Shown here one piece after another: positions 42,783-51,010 of a DNA stretch of 64,000 nt. A program made the position numbers and the translations under genes. The first letter of the stretch is position 1. Each line of letters begins with the position of its first letter. Origin of the DNA: Treponema sp. (GTDB lineage Bacteria; Spirochaetota; Spirochaetia; Treponematales; Treponemataceae); contig JAKSLX010000002.1 in NCBI GenBank assembly GCA_024400915.1, positions 1 through 64,000 of the forward strand, given 5' to 3'. The notes under the pieces are model-generated. The model saw only the letters and a program-made list of their open reading frames with translations, made no database searches and was not told the DNA's origin.

Positions 42783-42820
42783 CAATTATGCATTACGCAT
42801 TATGAATTATGCATTGAATT
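42783..42820. repeat. GAATTAT-family heptamer repeat
   Basis: Imperfect units of CATTATG/AATTATG (CATTACG, CATTATGAATTATG, CATTGAATT) directly after the pgi stop codon. Related to the arrays at 30284, 60631, 61499 and 61930. Confidence 0.6.
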
Positions 42821-44405
42821 AGAGTCCGAAGATCTTTGCGAATGCTTCGAGTGCACCATCATATTTCTTTGAAAGTACTGTCTTTGCAAGTACCTTACCG
42901 AGCTGTACTCCTTCCTGGTCGAAGCTGTTGATGTTCCAGATGAAGCCCTGGAACATTACCTTGTTTTCAAAGTGTGCAAGAAGGGCACCGATTGAAGCTG
43001 GGTTAACCTGCTTTCCGTAGATAAGGCTTGATGGGCGTTCACCAGCGAAGAACTTGTTTGGATTTTCATTGTCCTTTCCGCAAGCAAAAGCGATGATCTG
43101 TGCTGTTACGTTTGCGCAGAGCTTCTTCTGGCTTGTTGAATCTTCGATTACAACATCCTTCCCTGTCTGGTTTTCGCTATATGCGATGAACTGGAGTGGA
43201 ACGATGTCTGTTCCCTGGTGAAGCAACTGGTAGAATGAGTGCTGTCCGTTTGTTCCTGGTTCACCAAAAATTACAGGACCTGTAACATAGCTGATCTTTT
43301 CACCAAAGCGGTTAACTGACTTTCCGTTTGATTCCATATCAAGCTGCTGAAGGTGAGCTGGGAATCTTGAGAGAGCCTGTGAGTATGGAAGAACTGCTGT
43401 TGAAGGATATCCCTGAACGTTTCTTTCGTATACACCGATGAGTGCGTCAAGAAGGGCAGGGTTCTTTCTGATGTCTGCGTTCTTTGCTGTTGCGTCTTCT
43501 GCTGCTGCACCGTCAAGGAAATCTGCGAATACTTTTGGTCCGAATGCGAGTGAAAGGATTGCTCCACCTACACCAGAAGAAGAAGAGTAGCGTCCGCCGA
43601 TGTAGTCATCCATGAAGAATGCTGCAAGGTAGTCAGGGCTCTTTGCAAGTGGTGATGTTTCAGAAGTAACTGCAATCATGTGCTTTGATGGGTTGCATCC
43701 AGCCTTTACGATGAAGTCCTTTACGAATGATTCGTTTGTAAGTGTTTCAAGAGTTGTTCCTGATTTTGAAACAAGGATGAAGATTGTCTTTGAAATGTCG
43801 ATTGAAGAGCAGACTGCAGCTGCATCGTCTGGGTCAACATTTGAGATGAACTTAGCTTCCATCTTGAATGTGTTGTTAGCCTTTGCCCAGTTTTCGAGTG
43901 CAAGGTAGATTGCGCGTGGGCCGAGATCTGAACCACCGATACCGATCTGGCAAACTGTTGTAAACTTTTCACCCTTTTCGTTTACGATTTCACCGTTGTG
44001 AACCTTGTTTGCAAAATCTGCCATCTTCTTCTGTTCATTGATGTAGAATTCGCGCTTGTTAACGCCGTCAGCCATAACATCCTTGCCAAGCTGTCCGCGG
44101 AGAAGCTGATGGAGAACCATGCGGTTTTCTCCAGTGTTGATCACATCACCGTTATAGAGTGCTTCGAATTTTTCAAGGAGCTGTGATTCCTTTGCAAGTT
44201 CCTCAAGTACAGAAAGAACCTGAGCGTTTACCTGTTTTGCTGCATAATTGTATGTAAGTCCGCCTGCCATAGGAATTGAATATTCTGCAACGCGCTTTGC
44301 ACCGTCAGAACCAGAAAGTTCCTTTGCAACTGAAACTGAATTCTTAAGAGACTGGAGCTTCTTGAATGATTCAAGCTTGTCCAAGTTATTCCATGAAATT
44401 GCCAT
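42819..44405 (-). CDS. pgi: Glucose-6-phosphate isomerase
   Basis: 528 residues. Interconverts glucose-6-P and fructose-6-P. Family motifs: 'CQIGIGGSDLGPRAIYLAL', 'FILVSKSGTTLETLTNE', 'VGGRYSSSSGVGG'-like 'IGGRYSSSSGVGGAILSLA' and 'GEPGTNGQHSFYQLLHQGTDIVPLQFI'. The start at 44405 has GGAG 7 nt upstream; the upstream in-frame start at 44426 is rejected. Monocistronic and divergent from argR. Confidence 0.96.
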   Translation of the reverse strand: MAISWNNLDKLESFKKLQSLKNSVSVAKELSGSDGAKRVAEYSIPMAGGLTYNYAAKQVNAQVLSVLEELAKESQLLEKFEALYNGDVINTGENRMVLHQLLRGQLGKDVMADGVNKREFYINEQKKMADFANKVHNGEIVNEKGEKFTTVCQIGIGGSDLGPRAIYLALENWAKANNTFKMEAKFISNVDPDDAAAVCSSIDISKTIFILVSKSGTTLETLTNESFVKDFIVKAGCNPSKHMIAVTSETSPLAKSPDYLAAFFMDDYIGGRYSSSSGVGGAILSLAFGPKVFADFLDGAAAEDATAKNADIRKNPALLDALIGVYERNVQGYPSTAVLPYSQALSRFPAHLQQLDMESNGKSVNRFGEKISYVTGPVIFGEPGTNGQHSFYQLLHQGTDIVPLQFIAYSENQTGKDVVIEDSTSQKKLCANVTAQIIAFACGKDNENPNKFFAGERPSSLIYGKQVNPASIGALLAHFENKVMFQGFIWNINSFDQEGVQLGKVLAKTVLSKKYDGALEAFAKIFGL

Positions 44406-44490
44406 AAAATACTCCTTTATAAGCATAATTTCTTATTTATGTTAGAAAACTATACCAAATAATAGAAAACATTACAACAAATTGAGATTT

Positions 44491-44512
44491 ATTTTGCATA
44501 AATATGCAAAAT
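44491..44512. promoter_or_regulatory. ARG box (ArgR operator)
   Basis: A perfect inverted repeat with 9-bp arms (ATTTTGCAT and ATGCAAAAT) around AAAT. It resembles ArgR operators of the TGCATnnnnATGCA type. It covers the -35 box and spacer of the argR promoter, so binding would block transcription of argR itself. Confidence 0.75.
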
Positions 44513-44522
44513 TCTGTATATT
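44494..44522 (+). promoter_or_regulatory. Promoter of argR, leaderless type
   Basis: TTGCAT (44494-44499), 17-bp spacer, TATATT (44517-44522), seven bases to ATG at 44530. No Shine-Dalgarno. Overlaps the ARG box. Confidence 0.65.
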
Positions 44523-44529
44523 TATAGAA

Positions 44530-45000
44530 ATGAAAGACAGACACCAGAGACTTAAGACGATTAAAAAACTCATAAAGAACAACAAAATCAAAAGCCAGGA
44601 TGAATTGCTGAACCTTTTGCTTGCCGACGGTTTTGAAGTGACTCAGGCGACTCTTTCTCGTGACTTGAAGCTTATGAAGGTTGGAAAAGTCAGTGACGGA
44701 AGCAACGGCTATGTATATACGATTCAGGAAGATGAGGACCTTTCTGAAAATGATCAGATTTATGTCCGCGATTTCCTCCGTGGCTATGTCAGTATAGACT
44801 TCAGCGGAAACATGGTTGTCATCAAGACTTTTGGCGGCCATGCAGACAGCGTTTCAAATGCCCTTGATGCCATGAACCTTGATGACATTCTTGGTACCAT
44901 TGCAGGTGAAAACTGTATTTTTGCCTGTCTTCGCGAAGGAGTTACAGGCCACCAGTTCCTTTCAAAACTCAAGGAAAAAATCCCTGAGCTTGAAGTTTAG
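44530..45000 (+). CDS. argR: Arginine repressor ArgR
   Basis: 156 residues. Winged-helix N-terminus ('RLKTIKKLIKNNKIKSQDELLNLL', 'VTQATLSRDLKLMKVGKV') and a C-terminal arginine-binding oligomerisation domain ('TFGGHADSVSNALDAMNLDDILGTIAGENCIFAC'). It senses arginine and represses or activates arg genes. The start at 44530 begins the family N-terminus; an upstream in-frame start would run across the operator. No arginine genes are in this window, so only autoregulation is visible. Its stop overlaps the convergent mutS2 stop. Confidence 0.95.
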   Translation: MKDRHQRLKTIKKLIKNNKIKSQDELLNLLLADGFEVTQATLSRDLKLMKVGKVSDGSNGYVYTIQEDEDLSENDQIYVRDFLRGYVSIDFSGNMVVIKTFGGHADSVSNALDAMNLDDILGTIAGENCIFACLREGVTGHQFLSKLKEKIPELEV

Positions 45001-47582
45001 TTCAGTTCAACATAGGTCTTGCCGCTTCCGCCTTCTTCCGGCCGTGCAAAGCGGTAGTCCTTTACTCCAGGGTAGTGCGCCAGGTAGTCGTGAACTGCCT
45101 GCTGCAGGATTCCGTTTCCCTTTCCGTGTACAATAGAAAAATTTCTGAAGTTCTTGATTGCGCATAGATCAAGCTGATGCTCCAGGGCACGCAATGCTTC
45201 CTCGCATCTCATTCCCAAAAGCCTGAGTTCAAATTTAGGGGCTTCGTCTTCAACAGAAGAAGTTGATTCAATGAAATAGTCTGCCTTTGATTTTTCGTAA
45301 ACAGGTTTTTCTGCAGGAATCATCTGACGTTGTGGAACTTCCATTTTCATGAAGCCAATCTGAACCTGCCAGATTCCTTCTTTGACAAGCCTGAGCAAAG
45401 TACCCTTGCGTTTTTCTGCGCCGCAAAGAACTTCCATCCCTTCCTTGTATTCAATTTTTGTCGGGGCGGTTTTTTTAGGCTCCTTCTGGTGCTTTGCAAA
45501 TTCTGTCTGCCGTTCGTCAACAGTTGCGGTCTTAAGTGCTTCGGCATTGGAAATACGCTGTTTTGTTTTCTTTCCGTTTGTAGTACCGTGTTCCTTTGCC
45601 TTTTTTATGCGCATGCCGTTTTCTGCAATCTTTTCTTCTTCCGACTTAAGCTTGCTGATTTCTTCTTCAAGTTCCCTGCGTTTTCTTTCAAGCTCAAGTT
45701 TCTGCTGGTCGATGGAGTCTTCAATGTCGCTTATGAATTTCTTTACGCCCTGAGTTTTTTCCTTTGTGATTTCACCTTCACGAAGAACACGGACAAGATT
45801 TTCAAGCTGGCTTCTCGTTTCACGAAGGAATGCAAAGCTCTGCTTGTTTTCAAGTTCTTTAAGTTCAATGTCGCGTTCAAGGATTTTAATTTCACGGTTG
45901 TGAATTTTAAGTTCCTTGTTCTGGAGGTCGGCTTCCTTTATCCTCTGCTGTCTTAAAAGTTCGTCAAGTTCAGAGTGTTTTGCTGTAAGTCCTTTTATCA
46001 GTGTGCTCACATCTGCCTGTTCAGTTGAAATGTAATTCTGCGCTTTCTTTACGGCTTCTTCTGGGAGGCCTGAATGGAGGGCAATGTCCAGGGCGTGGCT
46101 TTCTCCAGGAATTCCCATGAGAAGATTGTAGGTTGGCCTTAAGGTTTCCGTATTGAATTCCACGCTGGCATTTACGCACTTTGGATTTGTGTAGCCGTAG
46201 TTTTTGAGTACGCCGTGATGGGTAGTTGCAATGACGAAAGAATCCTTTTCAAGAAGAAGATCCAATGTTGCCATGGCTATGGCGCTTCCTTCAAGAGGAT
46301 CCGTTCCGCTTCCAAGTTCGTCAAGAAGAACAAGGGATCTGTCATCCGCATTGTGCAATGCAAGGGCAATCTTTTTCATGCGGCTGGAGAAAGTTGAAAG
46401 GGATTCGTCTATGGACTGTTCGTCACCAATATCTGCAAAAATTGAACTGAAAATTGGAAGCCTTGTCCCTTCTTCTGCTGGAATTGGAAATCCTGCCTGG
46501 TTCAAAAGACCAAAGAGGGCAATTGTCTTAAGGGTGACTGTCTTTCCACCCGTGTTTGGTCCTGTGATGATGAGAACTTTTTTGCCCTGCATGAAAGTGA
46601 TTGTGACTGGAACTGCCTTTTCTCCAAGAAGAGGATGTCTTGCCTTTGAGATGAAAGGCGGTTCCTTTTCCATGTCACAGTCTTCTGCAAAAATTCCGTT
46701 GATGGAATTCTGCCATCTTGCCGCAGCATAGGCGCTGTCCAGAAGCACCATGCCTTTTTGGGCTTCAATGAATTCTGGTTTGAACTTTCCAAGGCTTTCT
46801 GTAAGCTCCTGAAAAATCTTGTTTATTTCAGTCTGCAACCTGTATTCTTCTTCCACAAGTTCGTTGTTGGATTTGACGATTTCATCAGGCTCAATGAAGA
46901 GGGTCTGTCCTGTTGCGCTTACTTCGTGAACGATTCCCTTTATGGAATTTTTTTGGTTTGCCCTTACAGCAAGAAGTTCCCTGTCTGCCCTGAAAACAGG
47001 AACGTTGGACTGCAGTGCCTGGCTTAAATTGGAGTCTGACGTGTATTTTCGAATGGCGTTTTCAATTTCCCTTTTGAGTGAAGCAATCCTTGATCTGATT
47101 TCGCGGAGAACTGGAAGATCCTTTACTTCGCCAGTTGAAATATCAAGGATTCTGAAAATTTCATCTGCGGCCTGACCGAGAAAAGGAATGGTGTCCATTG
47201 TCTTTGCAAGATCTGGAATCTTAAGTTCATCTCTTGCTCCGTTGATGGCGCTCCTTGTTTTTTCCACATAGGTTGCAAAAAGACCAAGGGCAAAAATCTG
47301 TTCCTGATTTAGGGTTGCACCTTCCACACCGAATGCAGGAAAAATTTCCTTTACCGGTGGCCAGGCAAATAGGGCCTGCGGATTGTCCGAGTTTAAGTAT
47401 AGATGCCACTGACGGCCAAGGTTTTTATATAGGTCAATTTTTTCTTTGTCTGTTGTGCTTTCCCTTGAAAGAACCTGATCCCGTCCTTCTTCGCTTTGAG
47501 CAAAGTGAGAAATCATTTCGCGGATTCTGTAGAAATCGAAATCCTCTGCTACCTGTCCCTGTAAAAAAATGTCTTTGTTCAT
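44997..47582 (-). CDS. mutS2: Endonuclease MutS2
   Basis: 861 residues. MutS-type ATPase core ('ITGPNTGGKTVTLKTIALFGLL', 'LVLLDELGSGTDPLEGSAIA'), a long coiled coil (about 520-650) and a C-terminal Smr nuclease domain ('LLGMRCEEALRALEHQLDL', 'IVHGKGNGILQQAVHDYLAHYP'). MutS2 suppresses recombination and, in Firmicutes, rescues collided ribosomes. The Smr motif here is LLGMR rather than the common LDLRG. It overlaps gph by 4 bp (ATGA-type), so the two are cotranscribed. Confidence 0.95.
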   Translation of the reverse strand: MNKDIFLQGQVAEDFDFYRIREMISHFAQSEEGRDQVLSRESTTDKEKIDLYKNLGRQWHLYLNSDNPQALFAWPPVKEIFPAFGVEGATLNQEQIFALGLFATYVEKTRSAINGARDELKIPDLAKTMDTIPFLGQAADEIFRILDISTGEVKDLPVLREIRSRIASLKREIENAIRKYTSDSNLSQALQSNVPVFRADRELLAVRANQKNSIKGIVHEVSATGQTLFIEPDEIVKSNNELVEEEYRLQTEINKIFQELTESLGKFKPEFIEAQKGMVLLDSAYAAARWQNSINGIFAEDCDMEKEPPFISKARHPLLGEKAVPVTITFMQGKKVLIITGPNTGGKTVTLKTIALFGLLNQAGFPIPAEEGTRLPIFSSIFADIGDEQSIDESLSTFSSRMKKIALALHNADDRSLVLLDELGSGTDPLEGSAIAMATLDLLLEKDSFVIATTHHGVLKNYGYTNPKCVNASVEFNTETLRPTYNLLMGIPGESHALDIALHSGLPEEAVKKAQNYISTEQADVSTLIKGLTAKHSELDELLRQQRIKEADLQNKELKIHNREIKILERDIELKELENKQSFAFLRETRSQLENLVRVLREGEITKEKTQGVKKFISDIEDSIDQQKLELERKRRELEEEISKLKSEEEKIAENGMRIKKAKEHGTTNGKKTKQRISNAEALKTATVDERQTEFAKHQKEPKKTAPTKIEYKEGMEVLCGAEKRKGTLLRLVKEGIWQVQIGFMKMEVPQRQMIPAEKPVYEKSKADYFIESTSSVEDEAPKFELRLLGMRCEEALRALEHQLDLCAIKNFRNFSIVHGKGNGILQQAVHDYLAHYPGVKDYRFARPEEGGSGKTYVELN

Positions 47583-48235
47583 AGTCGTTCAATTAAATTT
47601 AGAATTTCTTCCGGTTTGTCTGCAAAAATTTTTGCTCCGTTTTCTTCGAGTAATTTTCTGCTTCTGAATCCCCAGGTAACGCTAATGCATTTGATGCCTG
47701 CATTGCGGGCCGTTGCCACATCAACTTCAGAATCTCCGATGTAGACAACTTTTTCTTTATCAACACCCATGATGCGGATGATTTCATTGGCAAGGTCTGG
47801 AAAAGGTTTTCTTTTGAATCCTTCTTTTTCTCCCACTGCCGTAGTTTCGTCTACAACTTCTGAAAAATAAAGCCGTGCAAGTTCCTTAACCTGTGGATCC
47901 GGCTTGTTTGAATTTATCCCGATTTTGATTCCGCGTTCTTTCAGTGCAGAAATCAAATCCATTATTCCGTCATAAGGTTTTGTTTTGTTGTGCCAGTTTG
48001 TGCTGTAATTTTTTTTCATCAGTTCAACTGATTTTTCAAAGTCCTTGTTGTCTTTGCCCTGTGGAACTGCCTGTTCCATAAGGCGCGCAATTCCGTTGCC
48101 AACAAAACTGCGGACTTCATCCAAAGTGCGTAATGGCATTCCAAGCTGTTCTAGGGTTTTGTTGCAGCTGTCGGCAAGGTCCTGGATTGTATCGAGCAGG
48201 GTTCCGTCCAAATCAAAAATTACTGCAGAAATCAA
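47579..48235 (-). CDS. gph: HAD hydrolase, phosphoglycolate phosphatase-like
   Basis: 218 residues, HAD motif I 'FDLDGTLLDT', motif II in 'GINSNKPD', motif III/IV 'KVVYIGDSEVDVATARNAG'. The family removes phosphate from 2-phosphoglycolate, which arises from DNA 3' repair ends, and from related substrates. The start is TTG at 48235, with AAGGAG upstream, overlapping the permease stop by 4 bp; the longer upstream frame overlaps the permease and is rejected. Substrate is inferred from family only. Confidence 0.85.
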   Translation of the reverse strand: MISAVIFDLDGTLLDTIQDLADSCNKTLEQLGMPLRTLDEVRSFVGNGIARLMEQAVPQGKDNKDFEKSVELMKKNYSTNWHNKTKPYDGIMDLISALKERGIKIGINSNKPDPQVKELARLYFSEVVDETTAVGEKEGFKRKPFPDLANEIIRIMGVDKEKVVYIGDSEVDVATARNAGIKCISVTWGFRSRKLLEENGAKIFADKPEEILNLIERL

Positions 48236-49080
48236 TTTTGTCTCCTTACGATTGTGAATGCAAGGCAGCCCATGAAAAGAACTGCGTTGACGAGTACGAT
48301 GGATGCACCGCTTGCCGTGTTGAACTGGTAGCTTAAGGCAAGACCTAGAATTCCGCTGATGAGGGAAATTAGTACAGACAACAATGTGTATCTTCCTGTT
48401 GAACGACTTACAAGTCTTGATGCGGCGGCAGGCAAAACAAGGAGCGAATTGATTACAAGAAGACCAGTCCACCTGATGCTTACGGTTACGATTACTGCTG
48501 TGAGCAATGCAAAAATCTGTTCTATTAAGAAGGTCTTGATTCCACGGCTTTTTGCAAAAACTGCGTGCATGGAAACAAGAAGCATCCTATTGTAAAAAAT
48601 CACCCATACTACAAGAAGGACAATTGCTGCAAAAATTAAAAGAAGGATTTCTTTAGGCTGAATGCTAAGGATGTCGCCGACAAGATACTTTTGATATTTT
48701 GCAAAATTTCCTCCTGCAGAAAGAAGGACGATTCCCAAGGCGACTGCAGTGGAAGAGAAAACTCCGATGATTGTGTCGCTGGAAGATTTTCCCTTCCTTT
48801 TTACAGAGATAATTGCAAAGCCAAGAAGAAGTGAAAATGCAATCATTGAAACTGTAACATCACGGATGCCGATTATTACGCCAAGGGCAATTCCTGTAAG
48901 GGCACTGTGACCGATGGCATCGCTGAAAAAACTCATGCGGTTGGAAACAACGGAAGTTCCGAGCATTCCAAAAAGAGGGCAGGCAATGAGGATTGCAAGG
49001 AAGGCATTCTTCATGAACATTGGAGAAAGCCATTCAAAAGGAAGCAGTGCGTCTATGAATGAATAGATCATGTTCATCAT
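48232..49080 (-). CDS. Metal ABC transporter permease (ZnuB/TroC-like)
   Basis: 282 residues, about eight membrane segments. Family motif: 'MLGTSVVSNRMSFFSDAIGHSALTGIALG', and 'VSIRWTGLLVINSLLVLPAAASR' later. ABC-3 family permeases import zinc, manganese or iron. The start ATGATGAAC at 49080 overlaps the ATPase stop. Third gene of the operon after the binding protein and ATPase. Confidence 0.92.
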   Translation of the reverse strand: MMNMIYSFIDALLPFEWLSPMFMKNAFLAILIACPLFGMLGTSVVSNRMSFFSDAIGHSALTGIALGVIIGIRDVTVSMIAFSLLLGFAIISVKRKGKSSSDTIIGVFSSTAVALGIVLLSAGGNFAKYQKYLVGDILSIQPKEILLLIFAAIVLLVVWVIFYNRMLLVSMHAVFAKSRGIKTFLIEQIFALLTAVIVTVSIRWTGLLVINSLLVLPAAASRLVSRSTGRYTLLSVLISLISGILGLALSYQFNTASGASIVLVNAVLFMGCLAFTIVRRQN

Positions 49081-49946
49081 TCTTCCTCCCCGTGGTTGTG
49101 GTCGCATTCTTCTGATTCTTCATCGTCGTTGTCTTCGGGAAGTTCAATGTGTCCAAAGACATCAATGAATTCCTTGTTGCCGTAAACATCTTCAACCTTA
49201 CCGATGATGGCACCGCTGTTGTTTATGAATACAACTCTGTCGGCGTGCCTTGCAACCAGATCAAGGTCATGGCTGATGAGAAGAACTGTAATGTCGTAGT
49301 CTCTTCTGATGGAGGAAACAAGTTCATAGAAAGATTTGAGTCCTGTTCTGTCTACACCGCTTACAGGTTCATCAAGCAAAAGAATGTCTGGTACAGGATG
49401 AATTGCAAGGGCAAGCATTACACGCTGAAGTTCTCCACCTGAAAGGTCGCATACACGGCGGTTAACAAGTTCATGAGCGTTTGTGGATTTTAAAATTTCA
49501 AGAACCCGTTCCTTGTCTTTCTTTCTGTGTGGAAGCCATACAGGTCTTTTTGAAATGCAGGAAAGAACCATGTCTTCCACGCTTGTTGGAGTTCCTGGTT
49601 CTACAGAAAGGGACTGTGGTACATAGCCGAAAACAGGTTTTGTTGTTGTGTACGGAATTTTTTTCTGGCAGGTGCAGTATCGGTCGTGGTCACTGGTTCT
49701 GTCTTTTCCGCAGTGACCGGCACATCTTTCGCCCTCGTAAATTACAGTTCCTGTATGAGGAATTGTATTGAGCAAAGCCTTCATGAAAGTAGTCTTTCCC
49801 GCTCCGTTACGACCGACGATAGCCGTAAGTTCTCCGCAGTGGATGTGAAGGTTTATATCCTTGAGAATATAGTCGTGGCGGCCTTTTACGCTTAGACCTG
49901 CAATTCTAGTACAGCAAACATGCTGCTTACCGATTAGACATGGCAT
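49077..49946 (-). CDS. Metal ABC transporter ATPase with a Cys/His-rich insertion
   Basis: 289 residues. Walker A GRNGAGKT (45-52), Q-loop Gln111, signature 'LSGGELQRVMLAL', Walker B 'DILLLDEP'. Between Walker A and the Q-loop is an extra segment with Cys75, His78, Cys79, His87, Cys91 and Cys93, a potential metal site not typical of this family. The N-terminus has 'KQHVCC' and the C-terminus is acidic with 'ECDHNHGEEE'. This could sense metal and gate the transporter (inference). An otherwise complete ATPase. Confidence 0.9.
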   Translation of the reverse strand: MPCLIGKQHVCCTRIAGLSVKGRHDYILKDINLHIHCGELTAIVGRNGAGKTTFMKALLNTIPHTGTVIYEGERCAGHCGKDRTSDHDRYCTCQKKIPYTTTKPVFGYVPQSLSVEPGTPTSVEDMVLSCISKRPVWLPHRKKDKERVLEILKSTNAHELVNRRVCDLSGGELQRVMLALAIHPVPDILLLDEPVSGVDRTGLKSFYELVSSIRRDYDITVLLISHDLDLVARHADRVVFINNSGAIIGKVEDVYGNKEFIDVFGHIELPEDNDDEESEECDHNHGEEE

Positions 49947-49964
49947 TATTCTTTTTCCGTTGTT

Positions 49965-50888
49965 TTATTTTGACAAAGCTTCCCTAAGGACTTCCGCATT
50001 TTTTTTCATTGCGCTGATGTAGGAATCCTTTGCTTCAGGTGCATCAATCTTTCCTGTTACGCAAGGATCAAGTTCAAAAACCTTAAGCCCTGTTTCCTTT
50101 GCAATGATTTCTGCTGTACTGTAAGAATACTGTGGTTCAGCAAAAAGTGCAATTTTAGTTCCGCCTGAAAGAATCGAATTGATTTCTGAAATCTGCTCCT
50201 TAAGTTCTTTAGGTCCAGGTACTTCACCAGGTTCCCGTTCAATTACTGAAGCAATCTGCAGGTTAAATTCTGATGCAAAATATGGGAAGGCCTCGTGGAA
50301 AGTAACGATTTTTTCTCCAGAAAATTCATCAAGTAGGGAATGCATGTAGCTGCTCAGGTTTTGCAGTTTTGCAAGATAAGCATTTCCGTTCATTACATAT
50401 TTTGTTGCATTCGACGGATCAAGATGGGAAAGCCCTTCAACAACTCTTTGGGTTTCATGAATTGCCCCTGTTGGTGATACCCATACATGTGAATTGTTGT
50501 CTGTAAGTTCAAATCCTTCAGATGCAATGATAAGCGAATCTTTTTTTGTTTCCAGAATTTTTTCTATGAAGTCTTCCATTCCAGAACCGTTTGCCACGAG
50601 AATGTTGCAGCTTTCAATTTTTTTCATATCTTTTGTTGTAAGCTGGTAGTCGTGAAGGCATCCTGTATCTGGAGGTGCGAGCATGGAAAGTTCAACTCCA
50701 TCAATTCCATCGGTGATATTCAATAGCAATACATAAAGCGGGTAAAAAGTGGCAGTAATTTTTATAGTATTTTCATCAGTTTTTTCAGGCTGAACTGCCG
50801 GAGCCTTCTTTTGCGTGCAGGAAGACAGCAAAACAAGCAGGGAAGCCATAAAAAATGCTATTTTTTTTCTATTAATTGTAAATGCCAT
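49965..50888 (-). CDS. Metal ABC transporter substrate-binding lipoprotein (ZnuA/TroA family)
   Basis: 307 residues. Lipoprotein signal ends 'LVLLSSC'. Cluster-9 binding protein: 'ITATFYPLYVLLLNITDG', His in 'PDTGCLHDYQLTTKD', His in 'NNSHVWVSP', His in 'IVTFHEAFPYFASEFNLQ', Asp/Glu in the last strand. The His-rich loop of many ZnuA proteins is absent. These ligands favour zinc or manganese. First gene of a four-gene operon (binding protein, ATPase, permease, gph) with a leaderless-type promoter. A regulator gene is not nearby. Confidence 0.92.
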   Translation of the reverse strand: MAFTINRKKIAFFMASLLVLLSSCTQKKAPAVQPEKTDENTIKITATFYPLYVLLLNITDGIDGVELSMLAPPDTGCLHDYQLTTKDMKKIESCNILVANGSGMEDFIEKILETKKDSLIIASEGFELTDNNSHVWVSPTGAIHETQRVVEGLSHLDPSNATKYVMNGNAYLAKLQNLSSYMHSLLDEFSGEKIVTFHEAFPYFASEFNLQIASVIEREPGEVPGPKELKEQISEINSILSGGTKIALFAEPQYSYSTAEIIAKETGLKVFELDPCVTGKIDAPEAKDSYISAMKKNAEVLREALSK

Positions 50889-50894
50889 GACCTA

Positions 50895-50923
50895 AATATA
50901 AACTTCTCTGTGGAGTATTTCAA
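50895..50923 (-). promoter_or_regulatory. Promoter of the metal ABC operon, leaderless type
   Basis: Minus strand TTGAAA (50918-50923), 17-bp spacer, TATATT (50895-50900), six bases to ATG at 50888. No Shine-Dalgarno. Confidence 0.65.
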
Positions 50924-50955
50924 GGGTTTTGTATAGTAATATTTCTTTATTTACC

Positions 50956-50984
50956 TTGACGATAAGGGGATTTACAGTCATAAT
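50956..50984 (+). promoter_or_regulatory. Promoter of the iron-ADH-like gene
   Basis: TTGACG (50956-50961), 17-bp spacer, CATAAT (50979-50984). The expected leader of about 20 nt contains AGGAG before ATG at 51011, a conventional arrangement. Confidence 0.7.
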
Positions 50985-51010
50985 ATCTGCGTAAAAATTC
51001 AGGAGAATTT

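Noticed and set aside
45330..45956. 208-codon plus-strand frame opposite mutS2
   Set aside because: Phe/Cys-rich shadow of the mutS2 coiled coil; no ribosome site.
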